The notes below the pieces were generated by a model. It worked only from the letters and a program-made list of their open reading frames with translations. It did not search any database and was not told where the DNA came from. From contig VZTG01004268.1 in assembly GCA_013397845.1 (NCBI GenBank), forward strand, positions 19,326 to 83,325: a stretch of 64,000 nucleotides of DNA, in the 5' to 3' direction. The DNA is from Melanocharis versteri. Taxonomy: Eukaryota > Chordata > Aves > Passeriformes > Melanocharitidae. Made by a program: the position numbers and the translations under genes. Position 1 is the stretch's first letter, and each line of letters begins with the position of its first letter. This document shows positions 12,927 through 26,500 of this stretch, piece by piece.

Positions 12927-14172
12927 GTGTGTGCTAGGTTGTTAGATTTTATTCTCTTACATCCTTAACATACAAGCACAAGAAAGGAGAATTTTGAAGC
13001 TGGAGGGGAACACACAGGTGGGAGGACAGTGCGAAATATTTACAGCTTCTCATGAAGCGAATGAAACCTGAGGAAAGGTAAAAGAAACATCATTTTGTCT
13101 AAAATCATGATTGACTGAGAAAATATACGTGCTTAAGAGCTGCAGAAGTTTGAAGTGAGCACAGAGAGATTGGATCCTGGGCCATAGACCTGGATGCTTT
13201 TTATTCCTGGGATTTGCTGCTTGCTCTGCCATGGGACAGCAGGGAACTGCTTTGTGTCCCTCCCTGAGCTGCAAACATATCTCTCACCCCCAGAATAACA
13301 AGGGAGAAAACAGTTTCTTAAACAATTTCATTTAAAAAAGAATATTATTGAATAAATAATAAATAAATGTTAGAATGTATAAAGAATTATAAAGAAAGAA
13401 ATCAGCTGAAGTCCAAATATTGTTTCTGAATTCAGAGGGTGTTAGGGAAAATCTGAGTTGTAGTCAAGGTGCTATTTATAGCTTTTATGTTCAGAGTTTA
13501 TAGTAGAAATGAGTTTATAATGGAAAGTATGTCAGGTTATGAGTGTGCCAGTACCTTTTTTTCCAACAAAGTCTAATTTGAGACATTTAAACAGAGGTGT
13601 TTGGAGTGGAAAGCTAGCGTCAAAAGCTTGCGCTTTTTTTGTCTTTTCTTATGACCAGCGTGAAATCCTTCGTAAAATATGTGTGCCAGTCCTTTTATAG
13701 CAATAATGAGGGGGATTTCTGAGCTTTTAAATAGGATCTGACTTTAGAGCCTTTGAAATAGAGGTCACCCACTGACTCGGAGGGTAACTGAGAGGGAAGG
13801 AGCACAATCACTGCACATCCTCGGTTCCTCCTGGGATTTGGGCTTCCCCTTCTGCTCTCTCAGGAGATGGGATCTCTTGCAGTCACCCTCTGCTTTATTC
13901 TGCTCTGTGGGTTTGAATGGAGACCCGGCTGTCTCCAGCCCTCCTCCCTGACTTGACCTGCAGTTTTGCTTTTTCACCTCGCTGCCAAAACCTAGACCCG
14001 AGTCTGCTTCACCCGGTGTGGGATTTATGATTTTGGAGCCGTGTGACAGCTGAGGAGGAGCCTGTCTTCCCCCAGAAAATCCACATGGGCCAGAACGAGG
14101 ACTGAGGTCCCAATCTGGTGCTCAACAGTTGTTCTTCTCCACTCTGCCCCAGCTCCTCACCCACATCCTTGG
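12927..14172 (+). other. Intron 1: no feature seen
   Basis: Plain intronic DNA. AATAAA-type words near 13350-13375 come from AT-rich simple sequence. Confidence 0.5.
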
Positions 14173-14699
14173 AACAAAAAACAAAAAACAAAAAAACAAA
14201 AAAACAAAAAAAACCCAAAAAAAAACCAAAAAAACAAAAACAAAAACAAAAACACCCACAAAAAACAAACAAACAAACAAACCCCAAAAAAACCCAAAAA
14301 AACACCCCAAAAANGCACCCCAAAAAACAAAAACAAAACAAAAAAATCAAAAAACAAACAAACAAAAAACCCCCAAACTAAAAAAAAAAACAAAAAACAC
14401 CAAAAAACCAACAAAAAAGCCAAAAAAACCCAAAAAACCCCCCCAAAAAACCCAAAAAAAGCACCCCAAAAAACAAAAACAAAACAAAAAAAAACCCCAA
14501 ACAACAACAACAACAAAAAAAAACAAAAAAAAACCGAACAAAAAAACCCCCCCACACACAAAAACCATCCAAACAAAAAAAACCCACAAAAAAACCAACA
14601 AAAAAGCCAAAAAAAACCAAAAAACCAAACCAACAAAAAAAACCACAAACAAACAAACAAACAAACAAAAAACCCCAAACCAAACCAAACCAAAAAAAC
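14173..14699 (+). repeat. Long A/C-only tract, about 527 bp, with one N
   Basis: All but about ten bases are A or C, as short A runs separated by single C, CC or CCCC. The minus strand is G/T with many GGG and GGGG runs. One N at 14314 marks uncertain sequence. Frames of about 200 codons on both strands here are composition artefacts. Confidence 0.95.
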
Positions 14700-17600
14700 T
14701 TGTTTTGTTGCCACAATCGCCGTCCCCTCCCCATGGAAGAGAAGGTATCGCCTTTCTTTAATTGATTTTCCCTGCAGCACATCTCAGGCACTGTGGCTCC
14801 CTGAGACTGAAATGCCTCTGGCATCTAAAGGCAGGGGTTGTTCCATCCTGACACCAGCAAAGATCAAAGCCCAATGCCTCAAGTTAGTCTGGAAACTGGT
14901 CCTTACTCTACCTTTATACAAAACAGACCCATGGCTGCACCTCAAAAGATGTGTCGTATAAGTCTGAGATTAAAACAGCAGGGTTCAAAGGCATTAATTC
15001 TACGTAGAGTAATCTTTTAGTGGCACGTTGGAGGTGAGAAATTTATCTTCATTAAATGCAGGGTTTTTATGCATGCTGTTGTGTCTGTGTCGGACCTAAT
15101 TAGAGCAATGACCTGATTTTTGGGGGAAGAGATTTCTGCTGTCTACAGCCCTTCCAGTGAGATTAGATTATTAAAAAGCTCATCAATTATATTTATACTT
15201 CTCAGATTATTTCGTTTTGATGCTAGCAAACTGCTTTTTAAATAGTATCCATTCCTCAAATTGACCAGAAGACAAAAATATTTCGTATGATTACCTTCAT
15301 GTATCAGCTAACGGAACCATATTTTCTAATTTTCTCTTGTCGGTGATATTTTCTTTACTACTTTTTGCTGTTATTAGCAGCTATGGCCCCTAAAATGAGG
15401 AGCTTTTCTCCCCTTGGATGGGCAGTTCCTGTGAGAATATTAAAATAGCTGTTCTACATGAAAAACCCATCTCAGAAACAGATTAACCATCACACAAGAA
15501 TGACAGAGGGGTGGGCGTGCAGGTTGCACCTGGGGTCTGCTCAAGCCCTTCCTGTGAGATTCCTGTTCCAGAGAACAGCAAGTTAATAGTTTATAAACCA
15601 GTATTCACTTTCTGCCTGGGACCCACAGTTACTGCATGAGCAGTCACTCTCTCTTCAGAGCAGGTAATAATGCATATTGATGCTTCAAGAGAGAGAAACA
15701 GGGGGGAAATTGTTTTGTCGAAGGTTTCGCGTCCGATAATTTCCCTCCTTGTCCCCAGCAGACTCTGCTCTAGAGGGAGGATGAACAAATTCCTGAGCAC
15801 TGGTTGTTCTAACCAGCTTTTACTGGTGCAGTCCTGCCAGTCAAAAGCATATCTTGCTTTATCAGGGTGCTATCAGCAACCAGAGCTGGCGTGGCCGTCC
15901 ATACATGTGTAATATACAGACAAACACACACTTTCTACTATATTGCTCACCAACTGCTACCAATTATGCTCCTGGAGGCTTTTTTTTTCCCCTCTTGCAG
16001 CTCTGCCCACACCAGGACTGACCTGTCAGCATCTCCCTAGCAATCTAAGCTAAACCAACAAACCCTCTCTAGTGTAGGTTAAATTTAATTAGGGATTAGC
16101 ACAGCTCCCAGCTCTGCTGGGCAGCCCTCAGGCTGGGAGGTGGAGCTGTGCTAGGGTTGGTTTAGGGAGGCCTTCACGGGGATAGGTTTGGGCATTTGGG
16201 GCTCTTTTTTTCCTTTAAACCCTGCTGTTTGACTCTTTAAAAACCCTGCCCTGGCAGAACAGCCTGGAGAGCAGCGTTTGGAGTGCAAACCCTGACATTT
16301 GGATGTGAGGGAATCTGTGCCTTTGGCCTCTGAGGGAGAAATGAAACTGAGCTGACCCCACAAGATTTAAGCTCCTGGTAAGTGAGAGATCCTGGAACAG
16401 GGTCCCACGCCCCACGTGCTTTGCACTTTTTGCAGCTTGGGAAATTTATACGTGTCACCGAGATGAAAGCTGGCCTAAGCAGAAGTCAGTATCTCGGTTA
16501 ATTTTTTTGATAATTTATGGCCCTGGTCGAAAAATCGCAACCCTAGCTTCTAAAAGCAGTAAGGGAATGACAAGCTTTGATGATGCACAGATCCCTCATG
16601 GTCTGACAAATACCTGAGGTAGGTGATGCTACATGGGGTGTGGAGAGAAATGACGAGTATTCCGTAGTACTGACTGTGGAGCACCCAAGAAATGAGCAGA
16701 AATACCAGCTTTTCAGGGAAATCCTCAGCAGATCCTCCTGTTCTCCCCTCTTTCCTTTGGGGCAACAGAGGCTAGTGGCAGCAAGCCCTGCCATTAGCAC
16801 ACCAAAGGGGAAACCAATCCTCTTTCCAAAAGCAGCACTTCGGGGCAGGGGTTCTCCTTTCAGGCAGCTTTGGAGATGCTTTGTTTCTACTGCATTTTGG
16901 TTCTTCACCCAAGGCCACAGCTTTTAACAGCCCTCTTTGAGGTGAGTGGAGCTTATTATGGAAATTTTCCCGTTGCCTCTGGGGCAGGTATTTGGTGCAG
17001 AAGCTCAGTGAAGCTTTGGTAACTGAGGAAAAAAAATAAAAATAGAGAATGGCTCTAATCCGTCAGGGCAAAAGTCATCCTTGCCCTGTGTCCAGTGATC
17101 ACCTGTAATTGCTTAAGGAAAGAGTATCTATTCCAAAAAAAAAAATGGGCAGGAGGAGTGCAGACCTTCTGTCTTGTGTATCTTTGTGAGAGATCCGTGC
17201 CTGCTGTAGGGATGTCACCCTCCACAGTGTGACAAAGCCTGCCTCAGCTTCCCCTCGGGGGTGAGGGTGTGGGCTGGAGGGCGTTCAAAGCCCTGGCAGG
17301 TGCTTTTGGAGAGCCAGGAATAATGTCTGTGAGGCTGAAAAGCAGCCTGCACAGTCCCGAGGACATGAAAGCCCAGACAAAAGCCTGGCGTTTGTTCTGG
17401 CTGACTGTAGAACTGCTGATCCCTGTAATTAACTGAGTTTGGGGGAACTTGCAGAAAAGAGTGAATCCTATCCATTTGCCATCAATTTAATCTTTGAAAC
17501 ACAACTCATTTTCAGCCTACTAACGTGGGTATTCATGTTGACTAAGCAAGCACGTGGCCTTGTCTGGCTTAAACCAAATCAATATAATTTCCTTCTTAAC

Positions 17601-18889
17601 TGAGTTTCCCAGTTCAAAGATTGTCAAGAAAACCTGCTGTTGGGTTAATGTTTTGGTTTGGCTTGCTTTGGTTTTATTTTTCTAAAATCTGCACAGGTTT
17701 ACTTTATCTTCAGGACTGACCACAAGCCAGCAGATATTGCTGGCAGACAAAAATGAGTCTCAAGCCAGTTCATTTACCAGTTACATCGATGGTTTTTTAA
17801 AATGTCTTCTGTTTCATGTCACAACGCTACAAATTAAAACCTGTCCTTGGACTTTGGTTCTCCCAATCTCTGTATACTAAACTCAGTTCCCTCCTGTTTG
17901 CGGATTTCCACACGTTATTTTTTCCCTAATATTCGTCACTTTTCTGCTTCAGGATGGGTTTCCTAGGCATAGACTCTCCAGTCGTGTCTTCCTACAGCTG
18001 AATATATCTGAACCTAAAATATGATGCACTTCTGTAATTGCACAAGGTGCACTAAACTGCCTGCTCTGCAAGCCCTGATGCTTGCACAGCTTAAGAGGTT
18101 TTTATTTGCCACTATGTGTTCTGCACCACTACTTCGCCGAGCAGTTGCAAATTGCCCAGTTAATTCTCTGCTTTGCGTTTTCTGAAATTTGCTCAGACCG
18201 TTGTGGTTTCCCATAAGGAGGATGTCACACCAGGGCAGCGTGTTCGGGGAAGCTCCCGCATTTTTTATTCGTGTTACACCTTTGATTCACAAGCACGTGC
18301 TGAAATTATCTCCATTTTCACATCTTAATCCCCTGAGTCACTCTTAGAGGTCCAGGCTGGAAACAGAATTGACATTTTTCCTTTCTTTCTGCCACACCTC
18401 TGGGAGGTAAGGGCTGTCTCCTTCACGTTTTGCACACAACCACTGCAGCAGGCAGGGAGAAACCTCCTGCACGACCAAGCACTTCAGCAGCCAAGCCCTT
18501 TGAGCCAGCCACAAGTGCCTCAGTTTAATTTGCAGGTGTTTAATGATCCTTATCAGCAGCTCAAAGCAAAGAGTCCAGTTAGGAAATTACTGGAGTCAGA
18601 CACCGTGAGAGCAGCGCCAGTGATGAGGAAGGTGCTTTGCTGGCAGTGCTGAGAGTTGCTGGGAACAGGTTTGCAGCTCTGTGCGGATCAGTAGGAAGCT
18701 CCACCTGAATGTGTTGGGTTGTGTGGTTAAGAGCATCAGCCAGGAGAGCTCGGACCAGTCCTGAGAGGGAAGAAAAAAAAATTCTGCGTGAGGCAGGCAT
18801 CGGTTGACCTACTTAAATTGAGGTTTTTGCCAAAAATCAGGTATACCAGAGCAAACAAAAGCGATCCCCAGTGTCATAACCTAGTCCTC
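14700..18889 (+). other. Intron 1: about 4.2 kb, no gene seen
   Basis: Mostly AT-rich unique-looking sequence. The part at 15040-15350 is AT-rich with homeobox-like TAAT words and could be conserved, which cannot be judged here. No RNA gene or intact repeat was recognised. Confidence 0.45.
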
Positions 18890-19240
18890 TCGTATCCACA
18901 CTCCCCTTCACCCCAGACAGTTTTTCATAGAGCAAGCAAGTCCTGATTTAAAACTAGCAGTGTTTCTCTCCCCCGCACTAAAATGTCTTTATGAAGGCTG
19001 TGAAGTTTTTCTACAGCTTAAAATGATATCGTTTCCAGCTTAAACTTATTTATGGCCCCACTAGTTCTGTTCCCAAGTCTTAGCTGAAATATCCTTTAGC
19101 TTCTCTGGCATTTACTCTCTGATACATTTATAGAGAAAATTACATCCTTACCGATGTGTCTCTTGCCAGGCTAACCAAGACAAGCTCTTCTGGCCTCCTT
19201 TCATAAACTGGTTTTCCTTTCCTCTGATTGCCCCAATAAA
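18890..19240. mobile_element. Probable ancient CR1/L3-like LINE relic
   Basis: The block 'cttgccaggctaaccaaga', followed by an agctcttctggcctcc stretch and tttcataaactggttttcc, resembles the widespread amniote CR1/L3 segment 'gccaggctaaacaagcccag... cctctcctcatagg'. The preceding 200 bases are compatible. Divergence is high, so the limits are rough and this could be chance likeness. Confidence 0.35.
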
Positions 19241-22200
19241 CCCCTGCCTGCATGTGTCCCATTCCAAGCCACCTCCTCCCCATCCCGGGGACCAGGAACA
19301 CGGGCAGTCAGCCTGAGGGTGCTGCCAGTGCCTGGGAGAGGGAGGAGAGGAGCCAAGGTGATGGTGGAACCCAGCGCCCACTCCAGCTCTTTGATGCTCC
19401 AGGCCAGCCCCGTTGCCAAAAATTCCACCTTCTGCTGCAGCACTTCCAGAGGCCAGGCAGCCAGCCACCCACTGATTCTGGTGCCACGCTGCTGGTTCCC
19501 TTCCCTGGACTCCTCTGGTGGTGCTCTGAGGAAAAGTTCTGAGGCTTAGCACAGCTGTATCACCTATGGTTTTTTTAAATCCTTTGCCTCCTTAAACCCA
19601 TTCTCTTCCTCCCCTGTCCTAAGTGATAATTCCCCACGCTGAGCCACAGCCAATGTTTCCGGTGCTCCCCTTTCCAAGTCCTTATCTAGACTCTTTTCTA
19701 GACACTTTTCACCTTATCAGAACTTTTCTGGTGTGATCCACCTCTAGTGAAGCTTTCTTCCATCCCTGTCACATTTACTGCTCACATGTCATGAGCAACC
19801 ATTCCCTCACAGAGGTGTTTCTGCAGCACTGTCACTTTGCAGCTTCAGTTTTCAAATTATTGTCCTTTCCTCTTGAGTCCAATAAATCATTTTCCTATTT
19901 CTTTCTAGTGTGGCTGTTGACTTATTTAGTTCAAAGTGCAGAACTGCAGTCTCTCTGTGTCAGCCAGAGAGTCTGTACCTTTGAGGAAATACTAATTTCT
20001 GTCATCTTTCTCACATCTGACTGACCAAGGATGACTGTGTAACTCTCTGTTATCATTGCTGTAAACCAGCAAAGAGCATTTTCTTTTATTTTGGACTCAA
20101 AACAAAAAGTGTTTTTCAGACCATGGTTTGAATTTGTTGTATTCTTGCTGTTGTTGATTCTTTTGTAGACCAAGCCACCAAAAAAAAAAAGAAAAGAAAA
20201 AAAAAAAGGTGATGCATAATACTGAGGTGACACTGTTTACTTTTATTTAAGTTTGAAAGGGTTGCCTTTATCTGGAAAGATTTTCTTACAAACATCCACA
20301 GTCTTACAAGTGTTTATTATTTGTTTTCAGTTCAATTTAGCTAACAAGACTTTAACTAAACAATCATATGACTCATGTGTTTGTCCAGTGTTCTAAGACA
20401 CTGCAATGAAAAGATGCTTAAGAAAAGCAGGGAGGGGGGGAAAATGGTACGAGTGGACATCTGAATGTTTTCCTGCGTGTAAACATGTGGGCAGCTATTA
20501 CACGGGGCCTCAGCATGTGGAAATGGGTGGTGTTTTTTGGTGTTGGGCTCATGGAGAAGCCCAGTTCTGTTCCAGCTGCTGATCAAGCCTCATTGCAGTG
20601 ATGTCACAGCTCCTTCTAACTCTGAAAATATTCATTTCCGCAGTACCCTTTGAGCAAGGAGAAAACAGCGCCGTGGGGGTCACCAAAAGGGAGCTTAGAA
20701 ACAGAAAACTAATCCTGCCCAGCACTTCCACCTTCCCCCCGAGGTCCCACATGAAGGGTTGAACTCGTGTCCCCCCAGAGCCTGAACCCGTGGCCTGACC
20801 CCTAGGCCTGCCCCCTCTTCAGAACAACTGATCTCGGTAGAAAGTGTGTTTTGCCATTGAGTGCAGGTTAATTCAATTAAAGAAATTGCCGAAAAAGTTG
20901 TGCTTTCACAAGTGATCCCCACATGGCTTTGATCTGGCTGCACCCGCAGCCAACTCTTCACCACCAAATATCCAAAGAAAACTCACGCATGTTTGCAGTA
21001 AGGAGCAGATGTTTGATGAAAACAGTGCTGTTGTAAAATTAAAGTGTTTACCTTCTCTGGAGCAATGATTCAATGGGGACTTGCACTGGCAACGTGGAAC
21101 AGCAATTTGAAAATATGCAGGGCACTATATCGCTGGTATTATTTCTTTATGAAAGTGAGTGGCTTCTTAAAGTCATTCTCAATGACACTGAGAGTGCAGG
21201 CAGTGCAATTCTCAGACCACAGGAAAAAAAAAAAAGAAAGAAAAGAGGGAGGACAGGCCTGAGTCCTCATGGTTGGCTGGACAAGGAGTCCTGTTTTATG
21301 CTTTGCACCAGGATCCATGACAAAAATGTTTTACTGATGGTAATTCCTTACAGCAGGCTGGCACCAGCTCCCGCTCAGGAAGTCTGGCACTGCATCTGTT
21401 CCCTCACAGAGTGGCACCCTTGAAGGATGTGAAGGCACTGTTAATGTTTTTAACTTTAATTTTTATATTGCCGGTACCCTCGGCTTGCCTGGGGTAAAGG
21501 AAATGGGACTCCACCAAATTAAATGTGGGAAACTCAGAAAGGAGATGCTGCACCTTCCCTGGAGGAAACAGAGAGCACCTGGCCCATTTCCAGATCTCCA
21601 AGTATTATCATTACATGGACAGCTCCCTAGCATTCCTATGACTTTTACAGAATTTCCTAAGCAAAAAGCCTAACACTAAATTTGAAGTGACAATCAGATC
21701 ACTCGTTTTGAGCGATCAAAAAAAGTTTAAATGAGTTTGGAAAACAGCTGTGGCATGGAATTTATGCAGAGAGTACCAGTAGGTGGTTTTCCAGTCTTCT
21801 CTTGGATTCATTCCTTTTTGCCATATTTCCAGAAAAGAAAATTTTCTCTGTCCTTTTAGGGGCGTCGAGGCTTGTTGGTGTTTGAGGTGTTTCATTTTGT
21901 TTCCCACGTGCAATAGCAGTTTTTCCACCAAGAATATGCACGTATTGAGTGGAAACTGGAGAAGGTTTAGATTGTGTGGGCTCACCTTCCAGGTCTGCCT
22001 CAAAGCCCCATCATCATTTCTGTGGCTGGGAGGGCATGGGAGGCCTCTGGGGGGGAGATGTAGCACGGCTTGTAGGAGGGATGAGCAACTACTCACCACA
22101 GAGAACCATGAAATGGGACTACAAGTTAGAAAAACCCATTTCTGGTCATTCTGTGTGCTCCGCCTGGGGGAGTTTAGAGAGTGGTGCTGCTTTGGTGCTC

Positions 22201-23225
22201 AATCACCTGAAAATTGCTAGTGGAGACTATCAATCCTAGAGCATCCCTACTCAAATATCCCAGTCTCATCTTAATTAATTAAATTTCAACAATGTCCACC
22301 AGCCTGAATGGGCTTTGAGTAAATTATTTGCCTTTTCATTGCACACAAAACCCTCAAAAATTCGGTCTGACTGATTAGAAAAAGGTGGGTGTACTGGATT
22401 AATCATTCAATTTAAAGCATGAAATCTGGCACGACTAATTTAGGTACAGACAGGCAGCTCAAGCTCCCAAAGACAGCAATTATAATGATAGTAGTCAATA
22501 ATGTAATCATATTGTAAACAAGATAAAAGAACAGCTTGTAAGAAACTGCCTAATGTTATTTGATATATGAGTTTTGGGCTTTTTTTGTTTTATTTATCTA
22601 AAGAAGACAGGCACCCAACTTTTATTCGCCTTTGGCAGGGGGATAGAGCACTAGAAATTCAAGACATTTATGTCCCTGCAGAAATCCAAGTGTGCAGGAA
22701 AGAACAGTCAGAAAACACCAAAACCCTGGCAGAAATTCCCAAGGCAAGTGGCCTTGCGGAAGTTTTACAGGGAAGCAGGAAATATTCCTGCCACCGAGAA
22801 ATCACCTTGAAGAAGAGGTGTGGGTAATTGTACAGGACCTGGGGAGCAGAAAAGCCCTGATGAAAAGCCAGTTTTGTAAATACGACCAAAAAAGCAAAGA
22901 AAATGAGGAGGAGAGATCAGGTTTTCTTCTGGCTCCCAGCGACCTCCAGGCTTGCATGCTCAAGAAGAGGTTTTTGATGAAGATGTCAGAATACCAACAC
23001 AGTCTGTCTGGAGAGATGGCTCACAATTTTTTGAAGACCACTGATAGGTAGAGATTGCAGTAAAAGCTTTCTGTAAAGGAAGGCACTGCAAAAAAAAATA
23101 CATCCAATTTATGACGCGGAAAGAAAATTTGCCTTTCTGTGTTATCAAAGAACGTCTCACTGCCATATTTCAAGCAAAAACATCCATATCCCTGAACTAA
23201 AAACATGTTTATTCAGATCATTATT
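19241..23225 (+). other. Intron 1: about 4 kb, no gene seen
   Basis: 19241-19550 is richer in GC and has overlapping open frames on both strands (up to 134 codons), none with a recognisable domain. Short A-rich runs lie at 20179-20209 and 21222-21245. Nothing else could be assigned. Confidence 0.45.
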
Positions 23226-23408
23226 AAAAAAACCCCAAACTAACTAAAAAAAACCCCAAAAACCCCAAAAAACAAACCAACCAAAAAAAAAAACCCACAA
23301 AAAACCCCTCCACACACGCACACACACACCAAAAAACCAAACCAAACAAAACAAACAAACAAACAAACAAACAAACAAACAAACAAACAAACAAACAAAC
23401 AACACACA
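23226..23408 (+). repeat. A/C-only tract with a (CAAA)n core
   Basis: The left half mixes A runs with CCCC. The right half from about 23351 is an almost pure (CAAA)n array of some thirteen units. Phenylalanine/cysteine/valine-rich frames on the minus strand are artefacts. Confidence 0.95.
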
Positions 23409-25723
23409 GAAAAAAACTCCAAGAAAACTCAAGAAATAAAACTACTGGAGGTACTGAGTGACCAGCATTCCTTCCAGGGTAGATCTTAAAACACATTTGC
23501 TTCATCTCTGATTGTACTAAACCTAGAGTATGAAATTTTCTAGACCACATGACCTTGACTCTACCCTACGAATAATGATAGAAGCGTTGTTGCCCTGTGT
23601 TTCTGGAATAAATTCCACATTTGGTGCAAGGCAGGCACTTCAAAGACCGTAAGGACATTTTCTTTCTCTCTGCAAGCAATTTATCAGCATTCCTCCTGGG
23701 GAATTAATGGGATTCCAGATGTCTTTGGGGGTGTCATGCTGCTTTTGCACTGAGCTGTTCTGCCCACGGCTGGAGAGCCAGGATGAAAACCTGTTCTCCA
23801 GACAGCGACTGTCTGCCACCTTAGATGGCCCCAAATCTCACACAAATTGCCTTAAATACCGAAGAACCATGGAAGAAGGAGGCCTTGGAATGCGACGTTT
23901 AAGTCACCCCAATAGAAAATGTATATTTTGTCATTCCTGTGCCACCAATTGTTCTTTCTTTTTACCACAGAACCAGCAAATTTTATTTTACAAGAACAAT
24001 TTAGTGTGGGGGCCAGTCTGCTGAATGTGTCCTGCCTTAATTCCATCATCCTAGGGGACTTTTTCAAGGAGAAAAACTCGTCTTAGCAAAATAAGTGCAA
24101 AGCAGAATCCAGAGTCTGTGTTGTGAGGGTAGTCATGGCAAGAAGTGGAGTTCCATCAGATTTGGTGAACTGAGGTCTCAATTCTGTAGCTGGAAATGAG
24201 TGTTTTGCATTTGTCTTTGGAGAATGGAAGATTTCTGGAGGAGATGGAGGTTATTCAAGAGCAGAAATGGACGGACAAAAGGCATCCTAGAGGTCAGTCA
24301 AACACACACCTCCCTTCCACTGACCACCTTGATCAGGTACAAACTGACTGTGACGATAGCCTGGGCTTCTGAGCGGGATGTAAACATTTTGCACGCAGAC
24401 ACAATAGCTCAGGTGTCCAGAATCTGCAGCTGAATTCCATTCTCGTGGTCTGGCTCAGCTGCCAAAACCCAGGCGTTTACACAAGTAGATAAGATTTGAT
24501 CTTTAGGAGCTTTGGGACAGAGCAGAAATCTGTTTAATCAGCTGGATGGAAGGGTTCTGCTCCAAGTTCCCAGTTCTAAGAAAAGCTGCTGAAGGGAATG
24601 TGTGAGTACTGCCTGGACTGGTCTTCTTCTCATTCTATTCCCCACCAGAAATGTCTAAATGTGAGAGACCCTTCATTACTGCTGCTAGCACTGTCTCCCT
24701 GAAAATACACCTATTTTGTTCCATTAGTAGATATTTCTCTCTGCTTAGCACCAGCTCCCAGATGGATCTGAGCTCAGCCTGTAAAGGCTTCTATTACACA
24801 ACAGGTTTGTGCATGGCTGTAAACAGTCCACAGATTTGGGTGTTATTTCAACCTCAGATTATCAAGACTGATTTTATTCATTCTGTTGCCTGTTTTAGAT
24901 GGCACTGATTCCTTTACTTGCTGAGCCCCCTGCACTAGATTTAGAACACTCCACAGAAAGGCAGAAATTTTTATTTATAAATAAATAAATTTATTTATTA
25001 GGAAGCCCCCTGTTTCTGCCCAAGGAGTCTGGGTTTCTCTCATGCCATTGTGAGCTCAGGCTTCCACAGGTCTTCCAGCTCAGGGAAAGAAGCATTTGAC
25101 ATAAAACATCGTCACCTCTTCACATAAGGCAAAAATTAACTCCTGTGAATAAAAAGCTTTCCACTTTAAAGTCTTTTAACTGCTGCCAGAGAGAGAATAT
25201 TGAGGTAGCTGGACCTTGTCCTGGCACAGTGGATGTATGCATATTCTGTAGCTAGACAGCAGTTGCAAAAGTAAGTAAGAAATATGATTTTCTATTCAAA
25301 GCAGACATTGGTGGGTAATGCTTGTTTTCAGTGCTCAGCCCTTCAGAGAGATGCTTGTCACTTGTGCAGCTGATTTGCTTGAAAGCATTCTGTAAACTCT
25401 CAGAATATTACGTTAAAAACAAAAATTGGTGCTTTGCATCCTTTTAGATACGCCAGTAGTGAATGAATTAAGGCCACGTAAGTATTAAAAAATGGTGATT
25501 AATGTCAGAACTTCAAATTGTATCTGAGAATGAGCACTTCTTGAGAATTTAAACACTGAATGTACAGTGACCTTGAACACTTCCCTGCGCCCTGTTGTTC
25601 TGCCTTTAAAACTGCTTCCCAGCTTCTTTGTGTCCCTGTCCGGGGAGATAGCAGATCCATAAACTGCAGTAATTGAAACCATTGTGAATTTCTTGAGTAT
25701 GACTAATCTTTACCATTTCTTAC

Positions 25724-25724
<1 letters not shown>
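23409..25724 (+). other. Intron 1: no gene seen; one perfect 20-bp AT palindrome
   Basis: At 24980-24999 a perfect 20-base palindrome (aataaataaatttatttatt) sits in AT-rich sequence. The rest shows nothing that can be assigned. Confidence 0.5.

Positions 25725-25772
<48 letters not shown>
25725..25772 (+). repeat. 48-base poly(A) run
   Basis: Forty-eight consecutive A residues, followed by tt and six more A. No AATAAA is present in the preceding 40 bases and no gene-like sequence precedes it, so a processed-gene origin is not supported. The exact length is likely uncertain in the assembly. Confidence 0.95.
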
Positions 25773-25774
<2 letters not shown>

Positions 25775-26350
25775 AAAAAATCACTTACTCCCAGCCAAGA
25801 TTTTATTGATTGTAATATGAAAACATCCACACCTATCACATCTCCCCCGAGGTCTTCCCAGGCTGCTGCAGAAGTGGAGTCTGCCTTCTATTGCTTTGGC
25901 TAGAGGCTGAGGATGCGAATTCCTCTGGCTAATTGCTTTTTGGATAACCTACAAAGCGCCAGGGGTCAGATTCTTGGCCTGGTAACGCTGCTTTGGCTCG
26001 GTGCCCCCGCTCCCATCGTGGGGAATCCCAGGAGGAGAGTGGTACCAGGACGTCCCTCACTTCAGGCACACACATTTCCTCAGCTGCTGCTACACGTGGC
26101 ACAACCTCTGCCTTTTAACAAATCTGAAGTGCCACCAGCTTGGGTAAATGCCCCTCTCCCCCCTGAAAAAAAAATGCAGCCACAAGGCTGCCACGTCTGT
26201 GGCATATGGTATGTGAGATTTTTCATGTGGATGCTGAGGAAGAGGAAAAGCAGACTTCCAAGTCATCCCTGCTTGTGTGGTGTTACCACATAAACTCTCT
26301 AGAGCAAGATCATCTTTGCCTGGAGGTACAGATAAATATCCCTAAAAGGT
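25773..26350 (+). other. Intron 1: no feature seen
   Basis: The open frame at 25913-26293 has no recognisable domain. Confidence 0.45.
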
Positions 26351-26500
26351 GTCTCCTGCATCCCAAAATTATTTGCTCTGGGTATCAACACCCGACGGTG
26401 CTGCGTGGAGGAATTTCCCCCACCAGTCTCCTGCATCCCAAAATTATTTGCTCTGGGTATCAACACCCGACGGTGCTGCGTGGAGGAATTTCCCCCACCA
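26351..26500 (+). repeat. Perfect 75-bp tandem duplication
   Basis: 26351-26425 and 26426-26500 are identical over all 75 bases. The unit starts gtctcctgcatccc and ends cccccacca. Because 75 is divisible by three, open frames read through both copies. Identity implies a recent event or a variable-number repeat. Confidence 0.97.

Noticed and set aside
14129..14824. Long open frames (148-210 codons) on both strands over the A/C tract
   Set aside because: They consist of K/N/T/P/Q or F/G/V/C/L runs dictated by the A/C composition and span an N; no gene-like content.
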